From contig JADGEL010000003.1 of assembly GCA_016744415.1 (NCBI GenBank), forward strand, positions 186,001 through 250,000: 64,000 nt of DNA, given 5' to 3'. Positions 14,956 to 24,998 of the stretch are shown here, one piece after another. A model generated the notes under the pieces. The model searched no databases, was not told where the DNA came from, and worked only from the letters and a program-made list of their open reading frames with translations. The translations under genes were made by a program, and so were the position numbers. The DNA comes from Flavobacteriaceae bacterium (GTDB lineage Bacteria > Bacteroidota > Bacteroidia > Flavobacteriales > Flavobacteriaceae). How positions within the stretch are numbered: the stretch's first letter is position 1; each line of letters begins with the position of its first letter.

Positions 14956-16498
14956 TTACCAATCAATAGGAAAATAATCTTTTAAAAATTTACCACACCA
15001 GTGTTTCCCTGTGTTAATTCCATCAAACAACGGATCCATAACTCTAGCGGCACCATCAACAATATCTAAAGGAGGCTGAAAATCGTGTACTTCTTGTTTC
15101 TTTTTAGACATTTCTGCCGGATCTTCATCAGTAACCCAACCCTGTGTCTACAGCATTCATAAATATACCATGTTTTGCCAACTCACCAGAAGCGGTATGC
15201 GTTAACATGTTCAATGCAGCCTTTGCCATATTTGTATGTGGATGACGACTTTCTTTAAAAAATCGATGAAACTTCCCTTCCATAGCAGATACATTAATAA
15301 TATGCTTTTGTCCTGTTTTATCTTTTTTCATCACTTCTGAAAGACGATTACATAAAACAAATGGAGCTACTGAATTCACCAACTGTACCTCTACCATTTC
15401 AGTAGTTTCTACTTCACCCAATTTTAAGCGCCAACTATTTGTTTTACGTAGATCTACTTGTTGTAAATCGGCATCTAATTCTCCTTCCGGAAAAACTTCT
15501 TGAGTTACTAAACTCGCATCAAAACTATATGGAATTTGAGATAATTTTGCGGATGATCTAAGACCAATACCAGGTTCTGGACCATGCCAACTTACAGGCA
15601 TATTTTTATTTGGAGAGGCTCCAGAAGTTAAAAGAGTTAGTTCATCTAAGCAGTGATTATGGTCTGACAATAAGTCTTTTGAAAATTGAGGTAAAGATTC
15701 TAATGGTCGTTCTTCATTTGCCATTAAATGAGAATAAAACCCCGAAGGTCGACGTACGGTTTGCGCAGCATTATTTATGAGAATATCCAGTTTCTCGTAA
15801 TTTTGTTCTATAAAATTACAGAAAATTTCTACACTAGGGATATGTCTTAAATCCAATCCATGAATTTTTAAGCGATGCCCCCATTCCATGAAATCATCTT
15901 CTTTTGAAAACCGCAACGCAGAATCTACCGGAAATCTAGTTGTAGCAACTACAGTTGCGCCACCACGCAACAACATCAACGTTATATGATACCCTATTTT
16001 TAAACGAGATCCTGTAATAACAGCTACTTGCCCTTTTACATCTGCATTCTGAAAACGTTTGGCATAATTTAAATCACCACAATTTGTACACATGGTATCA
16101 TAAAAATGATGCAACTTAGTAAACTTCGTATTACATACATAACAGGCTCTTGGAGATTCTAATTCAGACATTTCTTTATTTGCTAAATCAGCCGCAGCAA
16201 GTAATTTAGGAGCCATAAATACCGCAGATTCTCTTGCGTACCTTATTCCTGTTTCCTTTCGTGCGTGTTTATCTCTTGCAGCTTGTTTCCGTTTTGCATT
16301 CTTTTTAGCATCTTTTTTTCTTCGAGAAAATTCTTCTCTACTCGGCCTAGAAAACTGACCAGAAACCTTGATTAAAGCAGTTCTTCTATCTTTAGGTATT
16401 TCAAATATTTGATCAGTATCTTCTACCAACCTTTCTAAAACAGAAATACACTTTTCTATTTCTTCTGATGAAATTTTTTCTTTTTGCTCTTTCTGCAT
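14956..16498 (-). pseudogene. SDR-family oxidoreductase with a one-base frameshift near the C-terminus
   Basis: The main frame (16498-15128) encodes 456 residues: a basic N-terminal region, a four-cysteine zinc-ribbon-like motif (CYVCNTKF...CTNC), a Rossmann motif [15 protein letters not shown], an NNAA motif ([10 protein letters not shown]) and NVSAMEGKF. It then stops after [10 protein letters not shown]. Removing one A at 15138/15139 on the plus strand restores [17 protein letters not shown] and extends the frame to a stop at 14956, giving 513 residues ending [10 protein letters not shown]. The extra base is not in a long homopolymer. It follows the helicase gene by four bases in an operon. 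Damage may be real or an assembly error. Confidence 0.8.
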
Positions 16499-16502
16499 GG
16501 TT

Positions 16503-17846
16503 CTAGTTCTTGCTTTTTTTCTTTTTAGAATCTTCTGATTTTGAAACTCCTAAACTTGTTTGTCCCATCTGATTTGCCAATACTTTTTCAATCAACTCTT
16601 CTTTTGTTAAATGATGAAAAACCGTTCTAACTTGCCTTTTAAAATCTTCTGAAATATTTTTATTGGGTTTGGTCTTAAATATTTTTTTAGCCCATAACAA
16701 GCCGCTATTTTCTTCAAGACTCTGAGCATCCGCTTTTTTATATTTTTTAAAAACAATACCCAAATCTTTTTCAAAATTAGCAATGCTTGATACTTCTTCT
16801 TGTTGCAAAATCGTTAAAGAAAACCCCTTTGCTCCTGCCCTAGCCGTTCTACCACTTCTGTGCACATATGTATCAGGGGTGTCTGGTAAATGATAATTTA
16901 CAATATAGGATATTTCTTTAATGTCAATTCCTCTAGCCGCCAAATCAGTCGCAACTAAAATATCAATATAGCCTTCTCTAAATTGCCCCATAATTCGATC
17001 ACGGATTCCTTGCGACAAGCTTCCATGAATGGCTCCAGATGAAAATTTATTGATGGCTAAGTTCTTGGCCAATTTATTTACGGCTGCTTTTGTTTTACAA
17101 AAAATAATTCCGCGCTGCCCTTCTTTTGAATTCAAGAAGTACATTAAAATATTTAATTTTTCTATCGGCTCAACCACCACATACTGATGATCTATTCCTT
17201 GATGCCCAACAATTGTCATATCTACTTCTATGTGCACTACATTTTTCGACATGTAATTTTGAACCAATTGCTTTATAGTTCCTGGCATAGTTGCTGTAAA
17301 CAATAAGGTACGTCTTGTTTTCGGAATTTCTTTTATTATACTATCCAATCCTTCTTTTAAAGCACTCACCATTTCATCTGCTTCATCTAAAATAAAATAA
17401 GAGATGTTTTTAATGTTAATAGCATTTCTTTTAACCAAATCAGCCAAACGACCTGGAGTTGCTACCACAATATGTGTAGGGCTTTTCAGACGTTCTATTT
17501 GAGGTTTTATTGGAATTCCTCCACAGACAGCAGCAATAGAAATTGCAGGCATGTGTGTAGCGTAAGACTCTAAATTCGCATGAATTTGCTGTCCCAATTC
17601 TCTCGTTGGCGCTAAGATTACGGCTTGTATTGCTGTGTTCTCAATAGCTATCAATTGCAATAAAGGCAATCCAAATGCTGCTGTTTTTCCAGTTCCTGTT
17701 TTTGCCAAAGCAACCACATCTTCTTTTTGATGTAATACAATCGGAATTGTTTTTTCTTGAATATCGGTAGGGACAGAAATTTGTAAGTCAGTTAAACCTT
17801 TTTGTAACTGTTCATTAATTCCTAAATTGGAAAAATGTTTTGACAT
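16503..17846 (-). CDS. DEAD-box RNA helicase
   Basis: This 447-residue RNA helicase shows the full motif set: Q-motif region [12 protein letters not shown], motif [21 protein letters not shown], motif II DEAD, motif III TAT, and motif [12 protein letters not shown]. The C-terminus is lysine-rich. It fits the RhlE/CsdA-like group that remodels RNA and ribosome precursors, often in the cold. The ATG at 17846 is chosen over a TTG six codons upstream because the -7 element at 17869-17862 lies so close that a TTG start would fall within or before the transcription start. Confidence 0.93.
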   Translation of the reverse strand: MSKHFSNLGINEQLQKGLTDLQISVPTDIQEKTIPIVLHQKEDVVALAKTGTGKTAAFGLPLLQLIAIENTAIQAVILAPTRELGQQIHANLESYATHMPAISIAAVCGGIPIKPQIERLKSPTHIVVATPGRLADLVKRNAINIKNISYFILDEADEMVSALKEGLDSIIKEIPKTRRTLLFTATMPGTIKQLVQNYMSKNVVHIEVDMTIVGHQGIDHQYVVVEPIEKLNILMYFLNSKEGQRGIIFCKTKAAVNKLAKNLAINKFSSGAIHGSLSQGIRDRIMGQFREGYIDILVATDLAARGIDIKEISYIVNYHLPDTPDTYVHRSGRTARAGAKGFSLTILQQEEVSSIANFEKDLGIVFKKYKKADAQSLEENSGLLWAKKIFKTKPNKNISEDFKRQVRTVFHHLTKEELIEKVLANQMGQTSLGVSKSEDSKKKKSKN

Positions 17847-17861
17847 AAAAAATAATTTTGG

Positions 17862-17869
17862 CAAAGGTA
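17862..17869 (-). promoter_or_regulatory. -7 element (TACCTTTG) of the DEAD-box helicase operon
   Basis: This perfect TAnnTTTG lies 16 bases before the ATG at 17846 and decides the start codon. It should drive the helicase and the SDR gene behind it. Confidence 0.65.
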
Positions 17870-17940
17870 ACTATACCGTTCTCGGGAATATGATAAATCT
17901 TTAATATTTCAGAAATTCAACCATTTGTTTACAAACAACG

Positions 17941-18978
17941 CTATTTGTCTTTATTACGTTTCAGTATTTTCACAATACGGTTAATTATAATTTTCGATAA
18001 ATTCCAGTTATATCCTTCAAAATCAGTTGTATTAATAAATTGAACAACAACGGTATCTATATCTTCGTGGTATTCTGCAAGACATTGATAGCCAGGAACG
18101 AGGCCGCCATGTTGGTAAACGTAAATTGATGAATAGATTTCCTTTTCACCTTCTTTAAATACTGAACCATCGTTTAATGCTCGTAGGAATATCCCAACAT
18201 CTTCTGCTGTGGCAAGCATTCCAACTTCCTCACTTTTAAAATCCTCCTCAATACCGACATAATAGCCACTCATAACATCATCCAAATCAACTTCACTAAG
18301 TGACCCGAACGTGTTTTTAAGTCCTAGAGGTGTCAAAATTTCTTCTTTAAAATATTGCTGACGACTATATCCTACCACTTTTTCTATTATTCTAGAAAGC
18401 AATAAATAATTTGTATTTGAATAGCCATAACCTTTACCTGGTTTAAATTTAGCTGGTAAATCAAGAGCAAAATTAAGTGCATCTATACTGCTGTCATCTC
18501 GATTTTTCCAAAAGTCAGGATTGTCAGTGTAATTTGGAATACCACTTCGATGTTGCACTAACAATCTCAAGGTTATTTTATCTGCATATTTAATTCTGCC
18601 CACAAGTTCCGGAAAATAATCAGCGAGGGTTTTATCTAAAGACAAACGTTTTTCATGAGCCAATTTGGTAATTGCAACAGCAACATATAACTTACTGATA
18701 CTACCAATCTTGAATAATGAGTTAGGGTTAGCAGGTGTCTTCTTAACACGATCATTATATCCACCTGTATAAAATGCATGAGGTTCATCCTTTTTATCTA
18801 CATAAACAATCATTCCGTCAAATCCATATTCGATTGCCTCATTGACTTGTTCTTGAACCGTATCTGGCAATGGTTTAATCCAAGCCTTTACTAATATCCA
18901 TGGAGCAAAAGTCAATGATACTATAGTTCCTATTATTAAAATTATTTTAAGCATTTGTTTTATTTTTTTCTTTCTCAT
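17941..18978 (-). CDS. Serine hydrolase of the class C β-lactamase family
   Basis: This 345-residue protein has an N-terminal membrane or signal segment (IILIIGTIVSLTFAPWILV) and a penicillin-binding-protein-like catalytic domain. The nucleophile motif is S-x-x-K in IGSISKLYVA, the second motif is YSN in GYSNTNYLL, and a late HGG (QHGGLVPGY) fits the third motif. Relatives are D-aminopeptidases, esterases or peptidoglycan-linked hydrolases, and few are true β-lactamases. The ATG at 18978 is preferred to a TTG three codons earlier. It is last in a leftward group with the acyltransferase and ankyrin genes. Confidence 0.85.
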   Translation of the reverse strand: MRKKKIKQMLKIILIIGTIVSLTFAPWILVKAWIKPLPDTVQEQVNEAIEYGFDGMIVYVDKKDEPHAFYTGGYNDRVKKTPANPNSLFKIGSISKLYVAVAITKLAHEKRLSLDKTLADYFPELVGRIKYADKITLRLLVQHRSGIPNYTDNPDFWKNRDDSSIDALNFALDLPAKFKPGKGYGYSNTNYLLLSRIIEKVVGYSRQQYFKEEILTPLGLKNTFGSLSEVDLDDVMSGYYVGIEEDFKSEEVGMLATAEDVGIFLRALNDGSVFKEGEKEIYSSIYVYQHGGLVPGYQCLAEYHEDIDTVVVQFINTTDFEGYNWNLSKIIINRIVKILKRNKDK

Positions 18979-19022
18979 AATACTCAAGATTTTTCTTCAA
19001 ATTAATTAAAAGTATTTTAAAA

Positions 19023-20090
19023 TTAGTTTAATGTTTTTCTAAAACTCCATTTCAACCCAAACAAAGGTCGTAAGAAACCTATCCTTTTAATTATGAATTC
19101 ATAAATGACATAACATACTACTATTGTGAATGCCGTTACTAATACAAATTTTAATATAGGGTGAATATCTAAAGGTAAAATAATAATAGAACCAAAATAC
19201 AATGCAAACATATGGATTATATATACTGGATAAGCAGCTTGACTCAAGTAACTCAACAGAGCGCTTGGTCTATTCAGATATTTATAACTCAATCCAAAAA
19301 CTCCAAATATCCAACAGTTTGATTCGATAGCCATGAGATAACCTGGGGGTGTTGTTTCAAATACAAATAGTCTTATGGAGTATAAAACTACAGCAATCCC
19401 CATATACAGCCATTTCCATTTTAAAACGGTTTGCCAAAATTCTTTTCCGCTATATACCAGAAGAAATCCAAAAAAGAAAGCTATAAACCCTAGGAAAAAC
19501 CCATGCGAAGTCTGAGCATACATTTCGAAAATTTGAGGCTTAACAATAACCGCTTCTAATATAAAAAAGACAGTTATAGACAATGGTCCTATTGGATGCT
19601 TCATCAATGATGATAATCCTTTTCTAAATCTTCCATCCTCTTTTTTCTTTAGAAAGAAAAATAATGGTAGTAGCAAAAGTACATAGACAAAAATATTCCC
19701 TAAAAACCATAAATGGCCTAAATGCGGATAATAACTCAAAGGCATATTATAGTATTCTTGAAAAATCAAAAAATGTAATGGAGTAATAGCAATAACACCA
19801 AATACAAACGGCAATAGGATTCTCTTTGAGCGTTCTACAAGCAATTGCTTCCAAGTACGTTTTCTTAATGCAAAATAAAGTCCCATACCTGATACATAAA
19901 ATAGAAGCGGAATCCTCCATACGTTTAACATTGTCATGGGTATCCATAAATTTTCTAACGATTCATTACTTCTAATAAATCCAATAAACATTGCCCACGG
20001 CTGAAAAATGATGGCTATATGGTAGATCAATAATAAACCAATTGCAATTACGCGTAACCAATCAATGTCGTGTCTTCTTTCTGTTATCAT
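19023..20090 (-). CDS. Acyltransferase-3 family membrane protein
   Basis: This 355-residue protein has about ten membrane helices and opens with the family signature RRHDIDWLRVIAIGLLLIYH, which holds the conserved His. It belongs to the PF01757 group, which moves acetyl or other acyl groups onto sugars, lipids or glycans at the inner membrane. It lies 21 bases behind the ankyrin gene and 44 bases before the serine hydrolase, so co-transcription is likely. The acyl acceptor cannot be told from sequence. Confidence 0.87.
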   Translation of the reverse strand: MITERRHDIDWLRVIAIGLLLIYHIAIIFQPWAMFIGFIRSNESLENLWIPMTMLNVWRIPLLFYVSGMGLYFALRKRTWKQLLVERSKRILLPFVFGVIAITPLHFLIFQEYYNMPLSYYPHLGHLWFLGNIFVYVLLLLPLFFFLKKKEDGRFRKGLSSLMKHPIGPLSITVFFILEAVIVKPQIFEMYAQTSHGFFLGFIAFFFGFLLVYSGKEFWQTVLKWKWLYMGIAVVLYSIRLFVFETTPPGYLMAIESNCWIFGVFGLSYKYLNRPSALLSYLSQAAYPVYIIHMFALYFGSIIILPLDIHPILKFVLVTAFTIVVCYVIYEFIIKRIGFLRPLFGLKWSFRKTLN

Positions 20091-20111
20091 TTTGAATAGT
20101 GTTTGCCTTAA

Positions 20112-20705
20112 TTACTCTAATATCTTTGCAACAATAGGACGTGCTTTTTCTAGTTCATTCATATCAAGTACAAAACCAAAGGGTTCTAATTGTTGTTTAA
20201 TCATTTCATAAATTGGTTTAACTTCGGTAAAAAGTCCTATAACACTCTCTCTTGGTGTAGCTCCAAAATTGTTACGTATTGTTTTATCAGCCTTCGCATC
20301 AATAAGAATCTGTACAATCTCGATACGACCAAAGAATGCTGCAGAATGTAAAGCAGTTGATCCATCACTGTTTTTTAAAGACAAATCTGCATTTGCATCA
20401 ATAAGTGCCTTAGCTATCTCAAGTTTATTAAATGAAGCTGCAGTAATTAAAGGTGTTGAACCACTCATTGCATCTTTCTCATTTATATCGGTTCCTGCTT
20501 CAATATGTTGTTTAACTGCTTCAAGATTCCCAGACAGTACTGCCATATGAATGTTTATTTCCGGTTTTACTGTGGCTATCTCAGTATTGGAATTTACATC
20601 TGAATTTGATTTTTTATCAGGCTGTGCACAAGCAGTAGCTAATAACAGAATAGCAAAGGAAAGGTTTATTACTATTTTCATTGAATTGATTTTTAGTGTT
20701 TTCAT
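20112..20705 (-). CDS. Ankyrin-repeat lipoprotein
   Basis: This protein has a lipobox ending LLLATAC and then at least three ankyrin repeats, seen as AVLSGNLEAVKQHIEAG, the TPLITAASFNKLEIAKALI unit and the TALHSAAFFGRIEIVQILI unit. Ankyrin repeats bind partner proteins, and the lipobox places it at the periplasmic face of a membrane. A second ATG eight codons in (20681) would give a cleaner signal peptide and is an equally good start. It heads a leftward group with the acyltransferase and serine hydrolase. Confidence 0.83.
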   Translation of the reverse strand: MKTLKINSMKIVINLSFAILLLATACAQPDKKSNSDVNSNTEIATVKPEINIHMAVLSGNLEAVKQHIEAGTDINEKDAMSGSTPLITAASFNKLEIAKALIDANADLSLKNSDGSTALHSAAFFGRIEIVQILIDAKADKTIRNNFGATPRESVIGLFTEVKPIYEMIKQQLEPFGFVLDMNELEKARPIVAKILE

Positions 20706-20866
20706 GATTTAATATTTAGTTATGTTTAAATTTTACACTGCAAAAAACCGATAGAAGTATCATTCATAAAACTATTAATGACCGAACTGTTACTTTTTGG
20801 GGTTGAATTGTCAATACATATAGTTATGCAATTTTTACCTCAATAAAAAGGTGTAAACTTTAATGA

Positions 20867-21034
20867 TTGAACTTTGAAAAATTTGTGCAGCTAGAAAAAA
20901 TAGGCACAAAGGCCTATTCTCAGAAAGAAGTCAAGATTGATTTAATATATCAAGAAATGGCTGAGGGTGTTGAGCAACTCAAAATCTTTATTACAAAAAA
21001 TAAAATCTATTTTGAAAAAATTGATTGGCACTAA
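20867..21034 (+). pseudogene. Possible gene remnant in the 20706-21063 gap
   Basis: A frame opens after a TGA at 20864 and runs 55 codons to TAA at 21032. It has no ATG start; a TTG follows the stop directly. Its codon use and composition look coding: NFEKFVQLEKIG, then KEVKIDLIYQEMAEGVEQ, then KIYFEKIDWH. It may be the tail of a lost gene or a small gene with a TTG start. No family is recognised. The rest of the 358-base gap shows no other signal. Confidence 0.3.
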
Positions 21035-21063
21035 AACTCATAGAAGCGAAAAAGGTAGTTTAG

Positions 21064-22374
21064 TTAGATCTCGTAAATTCTTACTTTTTTCTTTTTCAAT
21101 CGGGAGTTATTTAATTTAGAAACCAAATATTCAGCAACTGTAACAGGAACCGCAACAAATGCACAATCTTGTTTCAATTCAATCACACCCAATTGATCTT
21201 TTGTGAGCCCTCCTTGTTTCAAAAATAATCCTGCGATATCTCCTTTTGATATTTTATCTTTTCTTCCTCCAGATACAAATACCGTTTTCCAAAATATAGG
21301 CTTACGGATAGCTTGCTTAGAAATATCTTGTACCGTTGCATTATTTATAAATGCTGGTAAGGCTTCATCTTTCCACTTTATAACATATGACGTGCCTTTC
21401 GAAGCTACACGTGCAGTACGCCCATTTCTATGAATAAATTCTTCTTTAAACATGGGCAATTCATAGTGAATAATGAACTTCATTTCAGGGACATCAATTC
21501 CCCTAGCCGCTAAATCTGTTGCAATTAATAATTGATTGGTTCCATTTCTGAATTTAATCAAAGAACGCTCTCTCTCCTTTTGCTCCATACCACCATTAAA
21601 GCAACCATGCTTTATATTCTTACTTTCTAAAAAAGAACTTACTCCTTGAATACTATCTTTTAAGTTACAAAAAACAATACCCTGTTTTTGACCTATGTAG
21701 TTTAACAAATGTAACAACGTATTCAATTTATTCCGACTTGGTGAAATAACCGTTTTTATAGTCAACTTTGAAACATAGGTTCCCAAATAATTAATCTTAA
21801 TTGGATTTGTGAGACCTACAAAATCTGGAACTTTAACTCCTTGCGTTGCCGATGTTAAAATACGCTTATTCAACCCTGATAATTGACTTATTATCCCCCT
21901 CATATCATATTCAAAGCCTACTTCTAATGATTTATCAAATTCGTCTAAGATTAATGTTTTAATAGAATCTTTTGAAAAACGATTGTTACTAAAATGGTCT
22001 GCAATTCTACCAGGTGTACCTATTAAGATTGCAGGCAAATGCTTTAACTCAATTTTATCTTTAGACATTGACCTACCTCCATATACTGCATTTACTTTAT
22101 AACCTGATCCCATAGACCGAATTACTTGTTCTATTTGAATTGCCAATTCACGAGAGGGAACTAATATAAGTGCTTGAATTTCTTTGCAATCTGTAGTTAA
22201 AGTGTTCAATAGCGGTAAGGCAAAAGCCAATGTTTTACCAGTTCCTGTTGCTGATAGTAAAATAGTATTAGCATTGGAATCAATACTTGTTAGCGCTTCC
22301 TCTTGCATCGGGTTTAACGCCTGAATATTTAATTTATGAAGTATTTCTTCTTGTCCTTTTTGTTGATTTTCCAT
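21064..22374 (-). CDS. DbpA-like DEAD-box RNA helicase with DEFD motif II
   Basis: This 436-residue helicase has motif I SATGTGKTLAF, PSRELAIQI, a variant motif II DEFD in LILDEFDKS, motif III SAT, and motif VI HRNGRTARV. The last 75 residues (GGRKDKISKGDIAGLF through AFVAVP) match the DbpA RNA-binding domain, which in E. coli targets hairpin 92 of 23S rRNA during large-subunit assembly. DEFD keeps the Asp and Glu needed for ATP hydrolysis but swaps Ala for Phe. The perfect -7 element at 22444-22437 lies 63 bases upstream. Confidence 0.9.
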   Translation of the reverse strand: MENQQKGQEEILHKLNIQALNPMQEEALTSIDSNANTILLSATGTGKTLAFALPLLNTLTTDCKEIQALILVPSRELAIQIEQVIRSMGSGYKVNAVYGGRSMSKDKIELKHLPAILIGTPGRIADHFSNNRFSKDSIKTLILDEFDKSLEVGFEYDMRGIISQLSGLNKRILTSATQGVKVPDFVGLTNPIKINYLGTYVSKLTIKTVISPSRNKLNTLLHLLNYIGQKQGIVFCNLKDSIQGVSSFLESKNIKHGCFNGGMEQKERERSLIKFRNGTNQLLIATDLAARGIDVPEMKFIIHYELPMFKEEFIHRNGRTARVASKGTSYVIKWKDEALPAFINNATVQDISKQAIRKPIFWKTVFVSGGRKDKISKGDIAGLFLKQGGLTKDQLGVIELKQDCAFVAVPVTVAEYLVSKLNNSRLKKKKVRIYEI

Positions 22375-22436
22375 GGTATTATACTTTTACCAAAGCATTA
22401 CTAATTAAGATTAGCAGCTAAGAGCTATTGAAGCGG

Positions 22437-22444
22437 CAAAAATA
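22437..22444 (-). promoter_or_regulatory. -7 element (TATTTTTG) of the DbpA-like helicase gene
   Basis: Read on the minus strand this is a perfect TAnnTTTG. It leaves a leader of about 60 bases before the start at 22374. Confidence 0.55.
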
Positions 22445-22482
22445 GTCTTATTAATTTATAAAATTAGCTTTGTTGCTTTTAG

Positions 22483-23439
22483 TTACTGAGTCGAGGATTC
22501 TTTATTTAAAATCTCATCAACTGCTTTTCGATAAGCTTTCGAATTATTTGCCTTTTTAATCTTTTTGAATGTTTTTTGTGGGTTCGAAAATGATTGAGAA
22601 AAATATTCCCAAAAACCTTTCATTTTCATTTTTATAGGAACTGGTCCAGAAAGCACTTCATCATATTGTTGATAAATGGTGTCATGAAATTCTGAAAAAA
22701 TCTCCCATCGATTTGTGGGGTATTCGTTAGAATTATTTTTAATCATACTTGGCAAAAAAGGATCTGAAATTAAACCGCGTCCAATCATAAAATGATCAAT
22801 ACTCGGAAAACGATCTTGCATCTCTTTAAACTTAGCAACACTCGTAATATCACCGTTATAATAGAGTTTGTGTTTTGTATTTGGTATACAATTTTCAAAT
22901 GCTTCTAAGTTAACACCTCCTTTATAAAGTTGTTTGCCAATACGTGCATGAATAGCGATATTTTTAAGCGGATAGGTATCTAAAACTTGAAAAGTATTTA
23001 GAATCTCTTCCGGACTTTCATAACCCAAACGCATTTTCATAGAGACCACAATATCGGTTTCAGCATGTACACAATCTAGAATGTGATTTATTTTTTGAGG
23101 TTCGCAAATTAGCCCAGACCCCATACCGCGATTAGTAACCATAGGGTACGGACAACCTAAATTCCAGTTTAATTCTTTATAACCTAATTGCTGAATGTAT
23201 TTTACCACAAACAGAAACTCCTCTGCATCATTAGTCATTATCTGAGGAATCACTTCTAATCCAATATTATTTTCTGGAAGTAAATCACGCTGGTAGCTTT
23301 TCTTGATTTCTAGCTTTCCATTCATCCGAATATAGGGTGCGTAAAAAGTATCAATCCCACCAAAGTGATTATTGAATGCATTTCGAAAACGAAAATCGGT
23401 GAACCCTTGTAACGGAGAAGATAAAAGCCTAACTGACAT
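22483..23439 (-). CDS. tRNA-dihydrouridine synthase
   Basis: This 318-residue FMN enzyme reduces specific uridines of tRNA. Seen in order are SPLQGFTDFRFR (FMN-binding start), the catalytic-Cys region NLGCPYPMVTNRGMGSGL, MKMRLG, HARIG, YNGDI and MIGRGL. The C-terminal helical part ends in ANNSKAYRKAVDEIL. The motifs match the Dus family closely, although the exact subtype (DusA/B/C-like) is not assigned. It starts 24 bases downstream of the J-domain gene end, so the two may be co-transcribed. Confidence 0.92.
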   Translation of the reverse strand: MSVRLLSSPLQGFTDFRFRNAFNNHFGGIDTFYAPYIRMNGKLEIKKSYQRDLLPENNIGLEVIPQIMTNDAEEFLFVVKYIQQLGYKELNWNLGCPYPMVTNRGMGSGLICEPQKINHILDCVHAETDIVVSMKMRLGYESPEEILNTFQVLDTYPLKNIAIHARIGKQLYKGGVNLEAFENCIPNTKHKLYYNGDITSVAKFKEMQDRFPSIDHFMIGRGLISDPFLPSMIKNNSNEYPTNRWEIFSEFHDTIYQQYDEVLSGPVPIKMKMKGFWEYFSQSFSNPQKTFKKIKKANNSKAYRKAVDEILNKESSTQ

Positions 23440-23463
23440 TTATGTAAGTTAATTTATAATAAA

Positions 23464-23910
23464 TTAAGCCACAACATCAGCTTTCTTTATTTTTCGATAA
23501 AGAAAAGAATTGAAAATATTTCTTTTTCCAAAATTGTTTAATGACTTACTATTTGCAAATTTATTAAAAAGCTTATGATTTACACCAAAGTACTCGTATG
23601 TGTTCCCATCAGTAAAGGTCACCTCTAGTCGCATACTTTTATGATGAAAATCTGCTACTTGTGATTGTGAAATGGTAATTGCGTATTCCTCTAAATTTGC
23701 TTCTTTCGTTGCTGGAGAAATACTCACTAAAAAGTGATACCCATCAATAATTTCTAAACTCCTAACACCAGCTTCCTCTTTTTTGTCTTTATCTTGAAAT
23801 TTATCAGGGTGCCATTCTTTTACTAAACCTCTGTAGGTTTTCTTAAGCTCTTTAAGGTTGATTGGCCCTTCTACCTTAAAAAGTTTTTTGTATTGATTTA
23901 CGCGCTTCAT
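23464..23910 (-). CDS. J-domain protein with C-terminal KTSC domain
   Basis: This 148-residue protein has an N-terminal J domain (about 6-65) with the HPD motif in EWHPDKF, so it should stimulate a DnaK-type chaperone. Residues about 75-140 form a KTSC-like domain, seen in FTDGNTYEYFGVNHKLFNKF. The pairing is familiar in Bacteroidota, but clients are unknown. The -7 element TACTTTTG lies at 23940-23933. The dihydrouridine synthase gene follows closely. Confidence 0.85.
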   Translation of the reverse strand: MKRVNQYKKLFKVEGPINLKELKKTYRGLVKEWHPDKFQDKDKKEEAGVRSLEIIDGYHFLVSISPATKEANLEEYAITISQSQVADFHHKSMRLEVTFTDGNTYEYFGVNHKLFNKFANSKSLNNFGKRNIFNSFLYRKIKKADVVA

Positions 23911-23932
23911 ATTTGTGATTTCAAATTGGGCG

Positions 23933-23940
23933 CAAAAGTA
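23933..23940 (-). promoter_or_regulatory. -7 element (TACTTTTG) of the J-domain gene
   Basis: A perfect TAnnTTTG on the minus strand lies 23 bases before the start codon at 23910. Confidence 0.6.
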
Positions 23941-23987
23941 CTCTTATTCTGTCAATTACAATGTGAAATTTGATTTATATAAAACCC

Positions 23988-24854
23988 CTATCTCTTAAAC
24001 TCTAATTTATAACCAACACCATGTACATTTGTTAATTTAATCGAAGTATCTTCTTTTAGTTTCTTTCGTAGTTTAGAAATATAAGTATCTAGACTTCGCC
24101 CAACAATAACCCCATGATCTTCCCAAACTCTTTTCATTAACTCTTCTCGTTTAATAACTTGGTTTGGGGTTTCTATAAATATGGTCAACAGTTCACATTC
24201 TTTTTTTGATAAACTTATTTCAACAGTAGCTTTTACCAATTTATTTTGATAAGGGTAAAATTTAAAACACCCAATGGTTTTATATTTACTTTCACTTCTT
24301 TCTATTTCTTCTTTTGATTTATTCTTGTAATAAAAGAAAGTTACAAATAAAAACACCAACAACATAAGAACAATTAGAGTGACTTGAATGTTACTAAATG
24401 AACTAGGTGTATCTGTAAAGTGCAATTCAATAACATAACAATCCATTTCTAAAAACCTACCAAAACAGGGAATAATACTTTTTTCTACAGTACGCTTCAT
24501 TTGGTAGCTATAGACAACTTCTTTATTTAAACATTGTTTTACCTCCACCAAATAATTTGCAGGAAGTGATGCTTTTTTTAAAGCAGTCTCAACTATTAAA
24601 ACTAAGTTTTGGGGTTCAATTGAAAACTTATTTTCAAAAGAAAGTTGAAACTTATTTTCATTTATTTCAACAATTGGTAAGACCAACGAAACAGAGTCAT
24701 TATTGGTGAGTAATAATTGATGTCCAATAACGCGAAGTGTAACTTTTACTTTTTCTGAAAAATTTTCTTGAGGGTCTTTAAATCCAAACAATATCCCAAT
24801 CAGTAAAAAGAGTACTACAAATCCGCTAATAAAATAGGTGTGTTTTTTTCTCAT
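23988..24854 (-). CDS. Membrane-anchored OmpR-type winged-helix regulator
   Basis: This 288-residue protein has an N-terminal signal anchor (about 5-25), a periplasmic region of about 130 residues with several cysteines, a second membrane segment (VTLIVLMLLVFLFVTFFYY) and a cytoplasmic winged helix at the C-terminus (SLSKKECELLTIF ... VGRSLDTYISKLRKKL). It looks like a one-component regulator that senses outside and binds DNA inside, similar in idea to ToxR/CadC but reversed in order. The ATG at 24854 is preferred because an earlier start would add eight residues before the anchor. It is divergent from a secreted protein gene at 24999. Confidence 0.85.
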   Translation of the reverse strand: MRKKHTYFISGFVVLFLLIGILFGFKDPQENFSEKVKVTLRVIGHQLLLTNNDSVSLVLPIVEINENKFQLSFENKFSIEPQNLVLIVETALKKASLPANYLVEVKQCLNKEVVYSYQMKRTVEKSIIPCFGRFLEMDCYVIELHFTDTPSSFSNIQVTLIVLMLLVFLFVTFFYYKNKSKEEIERSESKYKTIGCFKFYPYQNKLVKATVEISLSKKECELLTIFIETPNQVIKREELMKRVWEDHGVIVGRSLDTYISKLRKKLKEDTSIKLTNVHGVGYKLEFKR

Positions 24855-24998
24855 AAGTTGATAACAAATAACATACATTTTAATGACTTTTTACAACTGT
24901 TGACACTTCTTTCACATTCTTTTGACATATTTAGGATAGAACGTACTCTAATTTTACCACCATATTATAATAAACTGGATATTACTTAAAACAAAAAA

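Noticed and set aside
17925-17938. Palindrome TTGTTTACAAACAA downstream of the serine hydrolase
   Set aside because: It is short, AT-rich and lacks a T-run; it lies near a helicase promoter but has no clear role.
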